This document shows, in pieces, positions 47,701 to 59,839 of a DNA stretch of 64,000 nt (within the stretch, counting starts at the first letter, position 1; every line of letters starts with the position of its first letter). The notes beneath the pieces are model-generated. The model did no database searches. It had not been told where the DNA came from and saw nothing but the letters and a program-made list of their open reading frames with translations. The translations under genes and the position numbers were made by a program. This DNA comes from Sipunculus nudus (taxonomy: Eukaryota > Annelida > Sipuncula > Golfingiida > Sipunculidae), in the NCBI GenBank assembly GCA_026874595.1, contig CM049314.1:63462800-63526799 (forward strand). The letters run 5' to 3'.

Positions 47701-48620
47701 AGTCATGTGGTCTTTGGATTAAAACTCTTTACTTCCTTCTGAGAGAGAAATTTTTTTAGAGGCTTTGCAATGAATATGGCGAATCAATGGGGACTATAGT
47801 GGACCCGCGTGACCGCGTATTGCACGGAAATGGCTTTTGGGCAGGACATGCGCTCTGGCCACGGTCTTGAAAGGCCAGTAAATATCCCCGAGGCGCCTTC
47901 TGAGAAAGCGCCACAGGCGTTGAGGACCTTGAAGCACTAAAGAAATAGGGGCACCTAATGGGGGAAATATTAAAATGATTAATTATTCAGCTTAATAGGG
48001 CATAATCCCGCAAAATAAAACACATTTGTCTAAGAAGAGCACACCACCGATACGTCTGCCGAATCTGGGGAGTTTTATCAGAACGGAAGCAGGTAAACCG
48101 TGGTCTAGAAAAAAAAACAACTCCGTATTGATTATATAGATTTAATACAAAGATATATTATTTTACCAGGATGCCCAATTACCATAGTAAGCTGATTTTT
48201 AATAACGTCCTGGGTAAAGTGAACATTTTCTTAATATTCACATACGATATAAAATACACATGTACTATGAAAATACACAATATAAAATGCAAACATACAA
48301 TATAAAAGGCAAATATATTATATTCATACCAAGAGGACTTGACTCCGTAAACTCACCATAGGGTAGTGGCATCGCCATGTCCCTTAACACTGCAAAGCAC
48401 TGAGAGAGCAACTGCCTCAACAGATAAGTCTGCCCAGCGGATCCTCGTGGTGGTGGTGGGGGCGGGGGGGGGGCTGTTGGATGAGCGGGCACGTTTAATA
48501 TTTGTACGAATGCTAGGTTGTAAAACATTTCAGAGTGAATTGGTTTTGATGGCGGCACTTGGAGAGAATATCAGCTCTTGTGGTCAACAATGATCCGGAG
48601 GGGGGGGGGCTAGCTATATG
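44760..48620. other. Non-coding stretch upstream of the receptor
   Basis: No exon with family resemblance. The open frame at 46,107-46,412 (plus, 101 codons) is not recognised. G-runs occur at about 48,450-48,475 and 48,600-48,609. Confidence 0.3.
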
Positions 48621-48628
48621 TGGCTTTT

Positions 48629-48871
48629 CAGACAAACAGACATCACACTTTCTAGTCCCACAGAGGTAATGTGCTGCCGTGGCAGAGATTTCCCAGGAGA
48701 GCTTGTAATTGATATTGTTGTCTCTTAGTGAAGAGATGTGTTAAGACAGTTCAGTTTTAGCGTGGGATCTGTTACGAAAGGATTGTTTGTAGTTATTGTA
48801 TCTGGTCTTGAAATCACCTTCAGTACACCCTATGTAATGTTTCTCGTCATTGTCTAACTGTTGCCTTATAG
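48629..48871 (-). mobile_element. Inverted copy of the Penelope-like element tail
   Basis: This 243-bp segment is the reverse complement of 49,472-49,720 with roughly 10 percent differences and small gaps by eye. Shared blocks include GCTGCCGTGGCAG and TTTCCCAGGAGAGCTTGT. It ends abruptly where the forward element begins at 48,872, so the pair forms a large inverted repeat. Confidence 0.9.
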
Positions 48872-49983
48872 ACAATGTATCTCATACCTACACAGATTTC
48901 TTACGAGTAATACTTGAACTCCACAATGACAATTTCTACCCTTACAGAAAACCGAACAATGATCCGCTCTGTATCCACGCACAATCCAAACACCCTACAG
49001 CTATTATCAGTGAGATACCGATGATGATCAGCAAACGTGTATCTGACAACTCCTGCAATGAAGAGCTATTTATGAAACCAAACTTTTTTATGACAAAGCT
49101 TTAGAGATAAGCGGGTTCTCAGAATGCTTAATATATGTTGAACCCAAAGCGAAAAGGAAAAGAAACAGGAAAGGGAAAATAATATGGTTCAATCCCCCTA
49201 CAGCCGTCATGTGAAAACTAACATTGGAAGACAATTAATGAAACTAGTTGAAAAATCCTTCCCAAAACATCACATGTACCAGAAGCTATTCAACAGGAAC
49301 AATTTAAAAATTAGCTATAGCAGTTTACCCAATATGTCTAACCTGATCAGCAAACATAATATAAAGGTCCTAAATACTGACAAAGCTGTGAATGTACCTC
49401 AAAAACAATGTGACTACCGTAAAAAAGATGAATGTCCTATGAAAAGTCAGTGTCAGCTGAGATGCATTGTCTCTAAGGTAACAGTTAAAACAGACAATGA
49501 CAAGAAACACTACATAGGGTGTACTGAAGGTGATTTCAAGACCAGATACAATAACCACAAATAATCCTTTCGTAACAGATCCCACGCTAAAACACTGAAC
49601 TGTCTAAACACATCTGGTCCGTGAAAGACGACAATATCAATAACAAGCTCTCCTGGGAAATCACTGCCACGGCAGCACCTTACTTCTGTGGGACTAAAAA
49701 GTGTGATCTCTGTTTGTCTGGCGATATATCCATTGTACAAGAACAAGGTAATGAACTTCACCGCTACGCGGGCAAGACAACTTTTTCTCACAAGTCCGAA
49801 TTCCGGAGAATTATCCGCTTCACAAGCATGGTCGCGCGCCTTTTTGTTGAAAACATCTTTATTTACAAGAATAAAATTCCAAATATAAAAGTTCCCCACA
49901 CTAGCCGCGAATTTCAGCACGTTTATTTCAGCTGCGACACCATCATTTGTCATAAGATTTTAGTCTTGAATTTGCCTTTGTAA
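48872..49983 (+). mobile_element. 5'-truncated Penelope-like retroelement: RT end and GIY-YIG domain, broken
   Basis: The forward strand encodes the end of a reverse transcriptase (FLRVILELHNDNFYPYRKPN, then SKHPTAIISEIP) and a linker with PYSRHVKTNIG. A zinc-finger-like cysteine segment (CDYRKKDECPMKSQC) follows, and then a GIY-YIG-type nuclease start, HYIGCTEGDFKTRYNNHK. This order is that of Penelope-like elements carrying a C-terminal endonuclease. Breaks include a frameshift near 49,085-49,105, another at the C run at 49,195-49,199, a TAA at 49,562-49,564, and more shifts downstream. It is a dead copy, truncated at its 5' side. Confidence 0.8.
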
Positions 49984-50944
49984 TCTATGTATTCAATAAT
50001 TTATTGATAAAGCGTCTGACTGGACACCATCCAGCTGGGGTGAATAAAGTCCTATCTGTCCAGCTGAGACCCGTCCATCTTGCATGACACCTGGTTACAC
50101 TCTCGCCCCTTGGTGGATCCATCATAGTTACCCTAATGTCAACTGCGGTCGAATGTCACATTACAGCAAATTATCAGATGCATGATGTCAAATAAAATGC
50201 TCTTCAATAGATTAGAACATGAAATTTTCTTATCTTGATAATTTATATTCTTCAGGTGCCTTTTATGTTAATTGTAGTTTCTTTAAATCTGTATCTCCAA
50301 ATGTAGTATTGATCATTTGGAGCAGCAAAATAATGAGTTATGATAATTCTTCTGATATGACACCTAACATAGACAGATTAGTTTGTTAGTATTGCTTTCT
50401 TCTTCATCCAATATGCACCATTGCCTAAGAGCTACACCTTCAACCAATACAACTTTCATCAACATCCCTTTACGAATTTTTTAATTATAGCACCCTTGTA
50501 TATAATATTTCACTCATACATTCCCTCTTGAAAAAGAATACGACTTTATGAAAGGCCTCACTGTTTAAAGTATTCCAAGCAAGTAAAACTAAATTTTCCA
50601 TCTGGCACTGAAACTGAATAGAGGGAGCATTCTTTTCTGTTAAACCTGATAGATTCACGATGCACGTTTAATCTACCCCGATGTTATCAGCACGGTTACC
50701 CTTTCATGGAATAATAATTTACTTACTGTTAGAAAAACTAATGGACCAGTTATGAGAAACTTAGCGCCCATGTAACCAATACGCTGATGTCTTATTTTTC
50801 AAACTTTAAAATACCATGATGGAAACTCCAATAAGTGAGCTTATTTACACTACCGTATCAAAACTAATTGCTTATCATGCAGCAATCGGTACAAAAGAAA
50901 TCTTACCTTTAGTCGGCGATTACATTCGACTATACCTTTTTATT

Positions 50945-51185
50945 ACCTCCGCCAAGCGGCAGGGGTTATGATTTAGCGGCCATTGGTTTGTTTGCCGGGA
51001 AGCAACATGAATCAAAAAGTTATTTACGAATTTCGATGAAATCTTCAGGATAACTCGACAATGATCGAATGAAAAATTGTTTAAATTTTGATACTGAAAA
51101 CGTTCTTGTTCAGGAATATTTTAAAGGAAAAATGCTGTTTTTCTCACATTTCCAAATAAGGGTAATGGGCTGTCTTGGCGGAGGT
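50945..51185. mobile_element. Short non-coding element with 12-bp inverted ends ACCTCCGCCAAG
   Basis: ACCTCCGCCAAG at 50,945-50,956 is matched exactly in reverse complement at 51,174-51,185. The interior contains a form of AAAAAGTTATT, GATGAAATCTTCAGG and GGCGGAGGTCTGCG, typical of a repeat widespread in marine invertebrate genomes. It is non-coding, about 241 bp. Its class is uncertain, most likely a MITE. A related fragment with GGTGATCCGAAT lies at about 56,470-56,700. Confidence 0.6.
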
Positions 51186-51560
51186 CTGCGCTTTCAGGGT
51201 ATTTCTAGTTATCATGTTTTATGATTCTCTGTATAGATTCATTATCTCGGTTAATACTCCACGCTTTCAGTTTTCAGCGGGAACTTTGGAAGTTTTATGT
51301 CGAATTCATGTCTTGTGAAATTCTCATCCCAGGAAAACGACTCATTAAGGTTTAAGCTTTTTACATTAATTATAATACATAAAACACATACAAACAATGC
51401 TGGTAATTCAGAAGTATAATTCATAAGTATAATATTCCTATATCTGAAGAGTCATTCTTGAGATTTAGTTCCGGTTTATGGCGACACCTGGTTAGATGTG
51501 CCCAGGCAGCGCTCTAAACGTGTTTCAAGAATATTGTTTTAAACATTACTTGGGATTACC

Positions 51561-52380
51561 ATGTCAGGCAAGAGTCGAGTTAAACCTGGTGAACAAACTA
51601 TAAACGCTTATATGTTAAGGAAACATAGCCAGGCAGCTCCAGAACAGGCTGAATTTGGTGGTGATTAAAACCCCAATGAAGGTGACATGGCGGAGTTGTC
51701 AAGTGAGGGGTGCTACAAAAACATTATGGCTGCTATTAAAAGCCTACATGCACAGGTCAGTGACACCCGCAGATTTATTATAGAACACGTCACCAAGGTT
51801 TTCGAAAATAAATTACAGGCATTGAATCCAGTTTGCAAAATGCCTATGGCATTATTGCGGGACTGAAATGAGATAATGAAAGTCTGAAAAAGCAGCTGAA
51901 TGCAGAACGTAAAGCTAGAGAAGCCGCTGAGGAACAACTTACTGAGGTAAAGCGGCATATTTTGCACTTGAAAAAATACACAAGAGAGCACAATATTAGC
52001 GGTATTCGGGAAGATAAACAAGAGAACCTAAGAATCAAACTGGTTGACTTTATACACGTTCACAATCTGATGCCTTGGGTAAATATAGCAGATACTAATA
52101 GAGAAGCTGAGTATGCTCACAGAACAGGAAAGAGAATCCTAGGTAGAGAGAGACAGAATATTGCAAGACTATATAGCAGAGAGACCAGGAATGATATTAT
52201 TCCCAGGGGAAAACGGAAGGGTGATGATGGCCAAAATCTAATACACGAGGATTTCGTTAGGGAGGACTACGACAAGAGAAAAAAGCCCTGCCACACATGA
52301 AACAAGCCAACCCCGACGGAAAGCGCGCTCGCTTTACCAGTGGCAAACTTATTGTGGAAGGACGAATAGTACCAGTTTAA
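51561..52380 (+). pseudogene. LINE ORF1 remnant (nucleic-acid-binding protein)
   Basis: An ATG-started frame (MSGKSRVKPGEQ) has in-frame stops at about 51,666 and in the 51,860s. The later part carries a coiled-coil-like segment (AERKAREAAEEQLTEVKRHI), then NISGIREDKQENL and a YAHRTGKR motif, like the GIPE...RAHRxGKR pattern of L1-type ORF1. A further piece ends SGKLIVEGRIVPV before a stop at about 52,380. ORF1 proteins chaperone retrotransposon RNA. This copy is non-functional. Confidence 0.75.
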
Positions 52381-53339
52381 AACGGGCATTGGACAATAAC
52401 ATTGGACTTGTTTATGTGTGTCACCATAAGAGTAGTTAAGGACTTATTTCTGAATGCTCTGTGATTTCATTATGGCAGCTAAGGACTTATTTCCGTAAGA
52501 AAAACCGCAAGGTGTGACCACAAGTTAAACCCCGCGAAAGATTACTAGGGCGACCCCCGTCGACAAGGGTAATTACTAGGGTGATCAACGGGCTGCAAGA
52601 GATCTGTGGCACTCCGAGACTTGAGTAAGCGAGAACTTGTGTTATTGTCGCCCATGTGAATGTGTCAACACCCAGAAGATGAAGCCCTTAGTACATTTCA
52701 TTGTTGAATATATGTTTATGCTGTTACTATTTTCTTTCATAAATTTTTTTTTATAAACAATTTTTTAACTCGTAAAGCAATTTTGATATTATTAGAGTTA
52801 TCGTTAATGTGGGTGACGTGATTTTTTGTTCACCTGAAGAAAGCGTAGCTAATACTAAGGTAAACCTAAACGGTCCAGGTACATTTATTTATCATTACTG
52901 GTCTATTTTACTATTTTTAACGATTTCTATTTAATTTACCTTAATACCTAGTTCCTAGTGATGTACATTTTATCGGGCCTGAAGTGCGGCTTGTATTTAT
53001 CTTAAGCGAAACACTAAACTACGCTTATAATCAGGATTGGGTAACAAGTATGGTATGGGGGGGGGGGGGGTGGGGTCATTTCTGATAATGTTATGATGAA
53101 CTGTATTTTTTTTTTAAATTACTCCATATCATATCATATTTGATATATTATCAAGTGTTGCTTTAAGATGTTTCGCAATAGTATATAATTTATAATGTCA
53201 TTCCGAATATGACCTTATTAGCAGCTAGGCCAATGGTAAATATTGACAAATAAAACAGTAAAATAATTAAAAGAAAAATAATACATCTTTTGGCGCTGCC
53301 TCCTAATGTCGTCAAACCACATATACTTTCTTTCCTGTT

Positions 53340-54545
53340 CGATCACAGCTGTGTGGAGCATTTCTTGGCCTTGGAGAAATGAATAGTATGGAACTGTATT
53401 CTATTAAAAAAGGACCAACAAATAGAAGAGGTGTTGCAGTATTGTTTAGACATAATTTGAATGTAGACAGCTCAAAGTATTGTTTAATTCAGGGGAAGGG
53501 AGACTCGTTGTTATTGAATTGTTCATTGATCAAGTCAGATCATTGATCTGGGGATAGAATCTTGGTTGGAGGAGATTTTTATATTGCTTTATGTAAAATT
53601 CTGGACAGAGAAGGGGGTCAACTTTGTTCCGAAGACAAGGTGAGGAATGTGGTGAAAGAAATTATCAATGACCTTAATCTGTCCGATATTTGGCGAATTA
53701 AAGATCCTTTCAAAAGAGAATTCACTTGGAGAACCAAAAGTGAAAAGATAGCTTCAAGACTTGATTATTGGCTTATTTCACAACTGTGGCAGGATTTTTT
53801 TTAAAGAAACAAATATATTTGAATTAAATTAAAAATTAAAAGTATTGGAGAACAACTATAGGGGTGCAGGGATTTGGGAATGTAGGGTTATTAGATAAAC
53901 ATAAGATAATTGATGAGATAGTATCAGCCAAATCTAAATGGCTAAAAGAATATGAAAATGTGTCTGATCAGAGGATTAAATGGGAAGCAATGAAATACAA
54001 AATAAGACATTTTTTTATTAATAAAAGTAAGGAAAATAAACAATTTGCAAGTAACAGGGAAGGATATTTGCAAAACAAGTTGCAAGATCTACAGAATAAA
54101 ATAATTGATGCAGACAGTAATCATAAAGAAGATTACATTAGGGAAATTCAGACAGTTAAACAAGAAATGGAGGAGAATTGAGACAATTATAAAACCCAAA
54201 GTCTTATATTAAGGTCAAAAGTATAGTGGTTTGAAAAGGGATTAAAAAGTTCAAAATAATTTTTTTAATTCAGAGAAAAGCAATACTCTTAGGAAATGGT
54301 TCGAAAAATAAAGAAAAGACACAGTGGAGTTTACATCAGATCCTAAGGAGATTCTAAAGCTTGAAAAAGAATTTTATACAAAATTATATTCGTCAAATCT
54401 CTCTGCGTCGCCAGACAAAATTGAAGAGTATTTTCTGATATTGGTAATCCAATTTTTTCGAAAGAAGATAATGAATTTCTTAGTAAATCACTTACAATGG
54501 AAGAATGTCACGAAACAATAAATTCAATTCATAATGGCAATTGGT
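53340..54545 (+). pseudogene. LINE ORF2 remnant: endonuclease and pre-RT region
   Basis: Fragments include RRGVAVLFRHNLNVD and FTWRTKSEKIASRLDYWLIS, typical of an APE-type endonuclease in LINE ORF2. They are followed by KWEAMKYKIRHFFINKSKEN and KEILKLEKEFYTKLYSSN, typical of the pre-RT region. Several stops and shifts separate the blocks, and nothing resembling the YADD core follows. Confidence 0.75.
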
Positions 54546-54564
54546 AATAAAACTGACTTATTAA

Positions 54565-56335
54565 AAAGAGTTTTAGTACTTACATGTGTAGTTATTTGAA
54601 CTCACACGTATGTGTAAATCCATGTAGAGGTATGTATCTGAAGTTCGGGGGGGGGGGGGAGGTTTCATGTTAATGTGACTTGTTTTAATGTACATGTACC
54701 TTTTCAGTTTATATGTATGCAGACTAGCATGAATGTAATTGCAAAAAAATGTATTTTTTCTTAGGGTGAATAAAAAAGATAAAGTTAATAGATAGAGTCA
54801 TTCTTCAATGACATATCATTAAAATTTATTACTTCCTGGATGTATTTACCACAAAGGAAAAACAAAACATATAATAAGAGCCATACTAAGTGATATTTTT
54901 AATGATCTCTCCATCAGAGACTTGAATCTGAGATTAACAAATTACACTTTATTAGGAAATGCAAAATACCTATAACCATTTGATAAAGCGTATGAAATAA
55001 CTTAAGATATTCAGGCCTATAATAACAGAAAAAAACAGAGTTCTTAAGAAAAAAAAATTAATTTTAATAACAAGAAAGTAAGACCCAATGATAAGTGATA
55101 AGACAAAGGTTTTTTTTCTACATTTAGAAGATATAAGGGTTATTGAAAGAGCAAGATGGTATACCCTTATATATGTTATATGTTTTGTTTATTTCTCCAT
55201 TTTAGGTGATTTTTAAGAGAATGCCATTTAATAGAAAACCTGATAATTAATCCAATAACACATATACCCACACACTTACTCATGACACTCTGTCGAAAGT
55301 ACTTACTTGGTGGAAAGTGTAATGGCATGGACCATGGTTTCACTGGCCTTCTTGTCAACGTGGCTAACTGACTAGATAATGAATGGTGCGGTGGATGGTA
55401 TCCCCTGAGCAATGACGTCGCTCAGCAGCAGTCACTCCGTTTGTCTTAGCTGGTAGAGGGACAAGTATGATCCTATGCCATGAGCCAGAATCGTTTTGCA
55501 TTTCATATTGGTTGGCTGTTGTAATCGATATGGGGACTGTGACGTCTTTAATAATATTTATTATTATTATCACGTCGTCAGTATTGTAATATCTGAATAA
55601 GAAGACAGTAGTGCTGTGTGTGTTCACTCGACCACGATTCATGTTACTCATTTAATAACATTAAAAGAAAACATAAGTACCTATCGTACTACTAATAAGT
55701 AATCCCATTCTATGAAATCATAAATATTGGTTTCTTCTCTGATTTATATTAATTTAGGTTTTTTTTTTTTGTTTCGTAATTCATTTAAATAAGTTGTACA
55801 TGTTTCCATGTTATTTTACTCGGCAATATCAAAAACCTCTTAATTATATCACCAGAAGAATTTTCCATCATGTTTAACGTCCTAAGCACGTCACCATAAT
55901 CAGTAGATTATGTAAAATTACCTGGTTGAATTTCAGACACTCAGACTCAAATATAGTGGATCAGAACTTAAAGAAGCGCAGGAATATTTTTCCGAGACTC
56001 TCAAAATGTCTCGTGGGTCAAAGCGTCCGTAATTATTCATTCCTGACTACCTCATCAAAAGCAGTAAATTATGAAAATTCTGCATTTCATTTTGATTAAA
56101 TAATCATATAAATAGTGTCCAGTTAAAATAATTATACAAAAACGACGCGACAATATTATCATATTTTCAGTAACCCCTCAAATGTTGACACAAATCCCCT
56201 TCTAAAGTTTCATATGATTCCCCAAAATACTTGCCTGAACTTCAACTTATTTGGACCTTTTCTTCTTATTGAAAGCCCCGGAGACCCTAGAACCCTTACA
56301 ATTTTCTAGAACAACATGTCCAATAATATATATCA
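54565..56335. other. Non-coding stretch
   Basis: A G11 run near 54,649 and AT-rich DNA. Minus-strand open frames at 55,176-55,651 have no family resemblance. Confidence 0.3.
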
Positions 56336-56336
56336 G

Positions 56337-56337
<1 letters not shown>

Positions 56338-56402
<65 letters not shown>
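56338..56402. repeat. (TA)n microsatellite
   Basis: A TA array of about 64 bp that is read as IYIYIY in either strand. Confidence 0.95.
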
Positions 56403-56404
<2 letters not shown>

Positions 56405-56709
56405 AACTCCAGCTTGCTTGGTTCTTAACAATCTCCGCCGAGCAGGGAACTGTTTTAATGTTAATGTTTTGTTTGTTTGTTTGATTGTTAGAAACATTAC
56501 CCAAGAAGTTATTGATGGATTTTGTTGAAAGCTTCAACATAACCGATAACTCGGCAATGAAACAGAAACAACTAATTAAATTTTTTGGGGGTGATCCGAA
56601 TCACAATATGGATCCATGAAAGAAAAAAAAAACATTTCTGACAATGGCATATGGCGAAATTTTCGCTCTTTGGGTGCAAAATTCTAGTTAAGGCATATTT
56701 CCATGGCAT

Positions 56710-58314
56710 CTTAAATTAACTATCGACCGAGGTGCCACACCTTTAATTAAAGCATTTTTTACATAGGCGTCTTTTAATGATCATATTTAATTATATACAC
56801 CACCGCCTGTTGCTTTCATCTGCACATGGCAGACCTTGCATCAGTACACTTTTCATTACCACCAAAGGCACCCTTAATAAGGACGTAAGAGCAATCAATT
56901 TTATAGACTTATTAGAAACGCCTTGTCCTGACATTATTTGTGAGCCTTATACGTTTTGCTTTACCATATGTAGATATAATTTCCTTTACTGCGTTTTATC
57001 AAGCAAAACTCATTCTTCTTTTAGTACATGTATCAGTCACCACAAGCTTCTGAGCCTAACAAAGTTCTTCAGACCTGATTCGATTGACTCACACCTTACC
57101 TGATCCGCAAGTGTATTTCCGAACAGGAAATTAAATAGTCGCTGTTGACTGTCATGTCATCTCTCATCCCCCCCCCCAACTGATACCATATCCGTCAAAA
57201 AAGGATAATTCAAGCAAACTGTACGCAAAAAGAACAGCTAGTTAACCTATTTATATTTGTGGTTGATTTTTATGAGCCTATTTAGCTTTTGCTTGCTGTT
57301 ACCGGACGGTATCCTGGACTAAAAATTTTTACCGACACATATACAATTATATCTTTAAAATTCGGCATACTCCACGTGAGCAGATTTAATTGAATATACA
57401 TGAATGCTTGATTGAGTTCAAATTAGTTCATTAAGCCAGACGTGCTGAAGATGCTTGAACTTTAGAGATGTCAATCTCAACCGAAGTCCACTACCGTGGA
57501 GCGTAGTGGTACAATGGCAAAAGTTCTCACTTCATTGCTTAGACCCTTAAGCAAGGTCTCGGCCACAAGTGTGCTTATGTTCACATAGCTTTACAAATGG
57601 GTACTGTATGAAGTTCTTTCTGTGTTTAGCGGGCCATAAAACACCGTGTGTGGGCTCTGTAGCGGTCCAAGTGAGCTACCACCGGGGAAAGTCTTCTGAG
57701 CCTGTTATTCGTAAGGGTATTTAAAAGCTGCAACTTTTTTTTATCGTTTGACCGGTTATACCTCTTTTTGTTAAAAGGTGGTCATTCTGGGTAACCTCTT
57801 GTCCAAAGTATAAAAGGCAAAGTCTTCCCGTATTGGAAAAATACTTTTAAATGATTGTTGTAAAGTTAAATCAATTGTTTTAACACCTTAACTGGAGATA
57901 ACTACGTTAAAACAGGCTTAAATAGGGCACCCTTTTGTTGTATGATTTCTAAACAAAGAAATGGGGATATAAAACCGGCCTCTGTTGGCCGGGTGTTGCA
58001 CCAAACTCGAAACCGGAAGATGGTGAGATAGAATCTCTGCCGAGGCGGTGAAGTTTCAACGGTCGGCCGCCAACCAGAATGAGTTCTTGGCAGCCTTAAT
58101 GGGAGAGCTGTGGCCAACGGCCATGTTTAACTCACATTCGAGTGCGCCTTTCGGAGGGTTCCTCGGTGTTATGACCTAGCTATGGGGAGGCTATCACACC
58201 CAGGGCCCAGAGGTACAGTAATCGTCGGGCTAGGTTAACACCAGGATATAATATGAGAGGATGCGAGTGCTATTGCCCTGTCACGGAGTCAGAAACCGGA
58301 TCGGAATTTTGCAC

Positions 58315-58315
<1 letters not shown>
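56710..58315. other. Non-coding stretch with a GC-richer island
   Basis: 57,960-58,260 is noticeably richer in G+C than its surroundings and contains CCGGAAGATGGTGAGA and TGTTATGACCTAGC. I could not match it to rRNA, a tRNA or a coding family. 57,495-57,600 has a weak tRNA-like A-box. Confidence 0.35.

Positions 58316-58316
<1 letters not shown>

Positions 58317-58366
<50 letters not shown>
58317..58366. repeat. (TA)n microsatellite
   Basis: A TA array of about 50 bp, followed about 100 bp later by a G19 run (about 58,471-58,489). Confidence 0.9.
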
Positions 58367-58368
<2 letters not shown>

Positions 58369-58499
58369 TTAGTTAAGCTAGCATTATAAAAAGGAGGCGG
58401 TTACCTCCCATTAAATAAATCATACAAAATATGAACGCCTCGTTAGTATGTTAAGCGGATCTTAGAGAGCGGGGGGGGGGGGGGGGGGGAGGGTGGAGT

Positions 58500-59290
58500 C
58501 ATCATTGAATGGCAACCTATGACATGAATGCCAAAGGATTAAATGTCATCTGTTGTTTGGATTTGGTGAACCTCAAAATGGGTGAGCGATGGAATCAAAT
58601 GTCAGGTCAAATATGCTTAAACATGTTTTTTTCCCCAAATGCTGTTCGGCTGGTGTCGGTCGTAATTATCATTCGACCTATACACAACCAAAATTCACTC
58701 AAAATGATATGTGAATTAAAAATTAATTATTCGCATATCGGCGAGGCCAGTGCGGGAACAATGAGCTTTTAATTAGGTAAAGCACAGTAGCATGCACATT
58801 GCGTTTTCAAAGAACATTGACAAAGAGGGCCAACTCCCATTTATAAGTGTTTGACTATCGTTTCCTGAGAGGTCGCTTTCCGCCGCTAAACCCTTATGTG
58901 TATAACGTACCGTTTTTCCACTGAATTAGATAGAATTATACGTGCTTCATCGTGCAATCATTAGAATATCTTGATGCAGTTGTGGAATATGAAGTTTAAA
59001 ATACATAATGGCAGAAAAAAAATCCTTTATATGCTGATTGTGAAGAAAGTAAAATACACACACAACACAAAAAAGCCTGTTTATACAGGTCTACATGGTG
59101 GATATGCCATGAAAAGCGATCAATATCCACTCAAGGTGTCCCAAATTTACAAACGGGCCATCCAGCACAGGATCATGCGTGTATGTAAGGTGTGCTATCA
59201 TTCTATCTGCATGCATAACTAGGCGGTGAACTGGAGACGAATAAACCGTCAGAATACCACCAAGTGAGCTCCTATGTTACTTGTATACAA
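58500..59290. other. Non-coding stretch
   Basis: Open frames at 58,509-58,772 and 58,971-59,222 (plus) have no recognisable domain. Nothing else is seen. Confidence 0.3.

Positions 59291-59291
<1 letters not shown>

Positions 59292-59340
<49 letters not shown>
59292..59340. repeat. (CT)n microsatellite
   Basis: A pure CT array of about 49 bp. Confidence 0.95.
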
Positions 59341-59344
<4 letters not shown>

Positions 59345-59624
59345 CCTGTCCCTGATCCGTGATCTATAAGTTGCTGTTAACGTAAATGTGTCATCGAAAT
59401 AAGGGGATATATATACACACATTTCACCAGCAATCCACGGGATACTTGTTGACCAGTGCTAGGTAATTCAACCCGCCTTATATAAGATTTTGTATCAGTC
59501 CTTATCAGCTATATGTGCGTAGTTTTTCCATGCTTTCTAGCATTGTTTTAATTTAGTTTACGAACATCATATCTGCTGATCTGCAGAATATTCCTCCTCG
59601 TGGTCAAAGTATTCCAGAATAAAT

Positions 59625-59625
59625 G

Positions 59626-59671
<46 letters not shown>

Positions 59672-59699
59672 CTCTGAAGAAAAACAACACTGTTAATGC

Positions 59700-59752
<53 letters not shown>

Positions 59753-59778
59753 ACTCTGAAGAAAAACAACACTGTTTA

Positions 59779-59835
<57 letters not shown>
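59625..59835. repeat. Composite array of (TA)n and an ACTCTGAAGAAAAACAACAC unit
   Basis: Three TA arrays are separated by two copies of a ~32-bp unit (ACTCTGAAGAAAAACAACAC followed by TGTTAATGCATG or TGTTTATGCATA). The period is about 80 bp. Confidence 0.9.
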
Positions 59836-59837
<2 letters not shown>

Positions 59838-59839
59838 GT

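Larger units (their letters stand above)
51540..54560 (+). mobile_element. Decayed L1/Tx1-like LINE (ORF1 and part of ORF2)
   Basis: An ORF1 remnant is followed by endonuclease and pre-RT parts of ORF2 in the order expected of a non-LTR retrotransposon. Both frames are broken many times, the RT core is missing, and the endonuclease start is degraded. Similarity to L1/Tx1-like proteins is by motif recognition; clade assignment needs a search. Confidence 0.75.

Noticed and set aside
48265-48558. Minus-strand frame with a polyproline stretch
   Set aside because: The prolines come from a G-rich run; the frame overlaps no recognised domain.
56777-57103. Plus-strand 108-codon open frame
   Set aside because: Hydrophobic and cysteine-containing, but no family pattern and no support; left out rather than given an invented function.
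57960-58260. Resemblance to ribosomal RNA (GAAACCGGAAGATGG-type string)
   Set aside because: The surrounding bases do not continue into any rRNA region that I can align, so I treat it as chance or a repeat.
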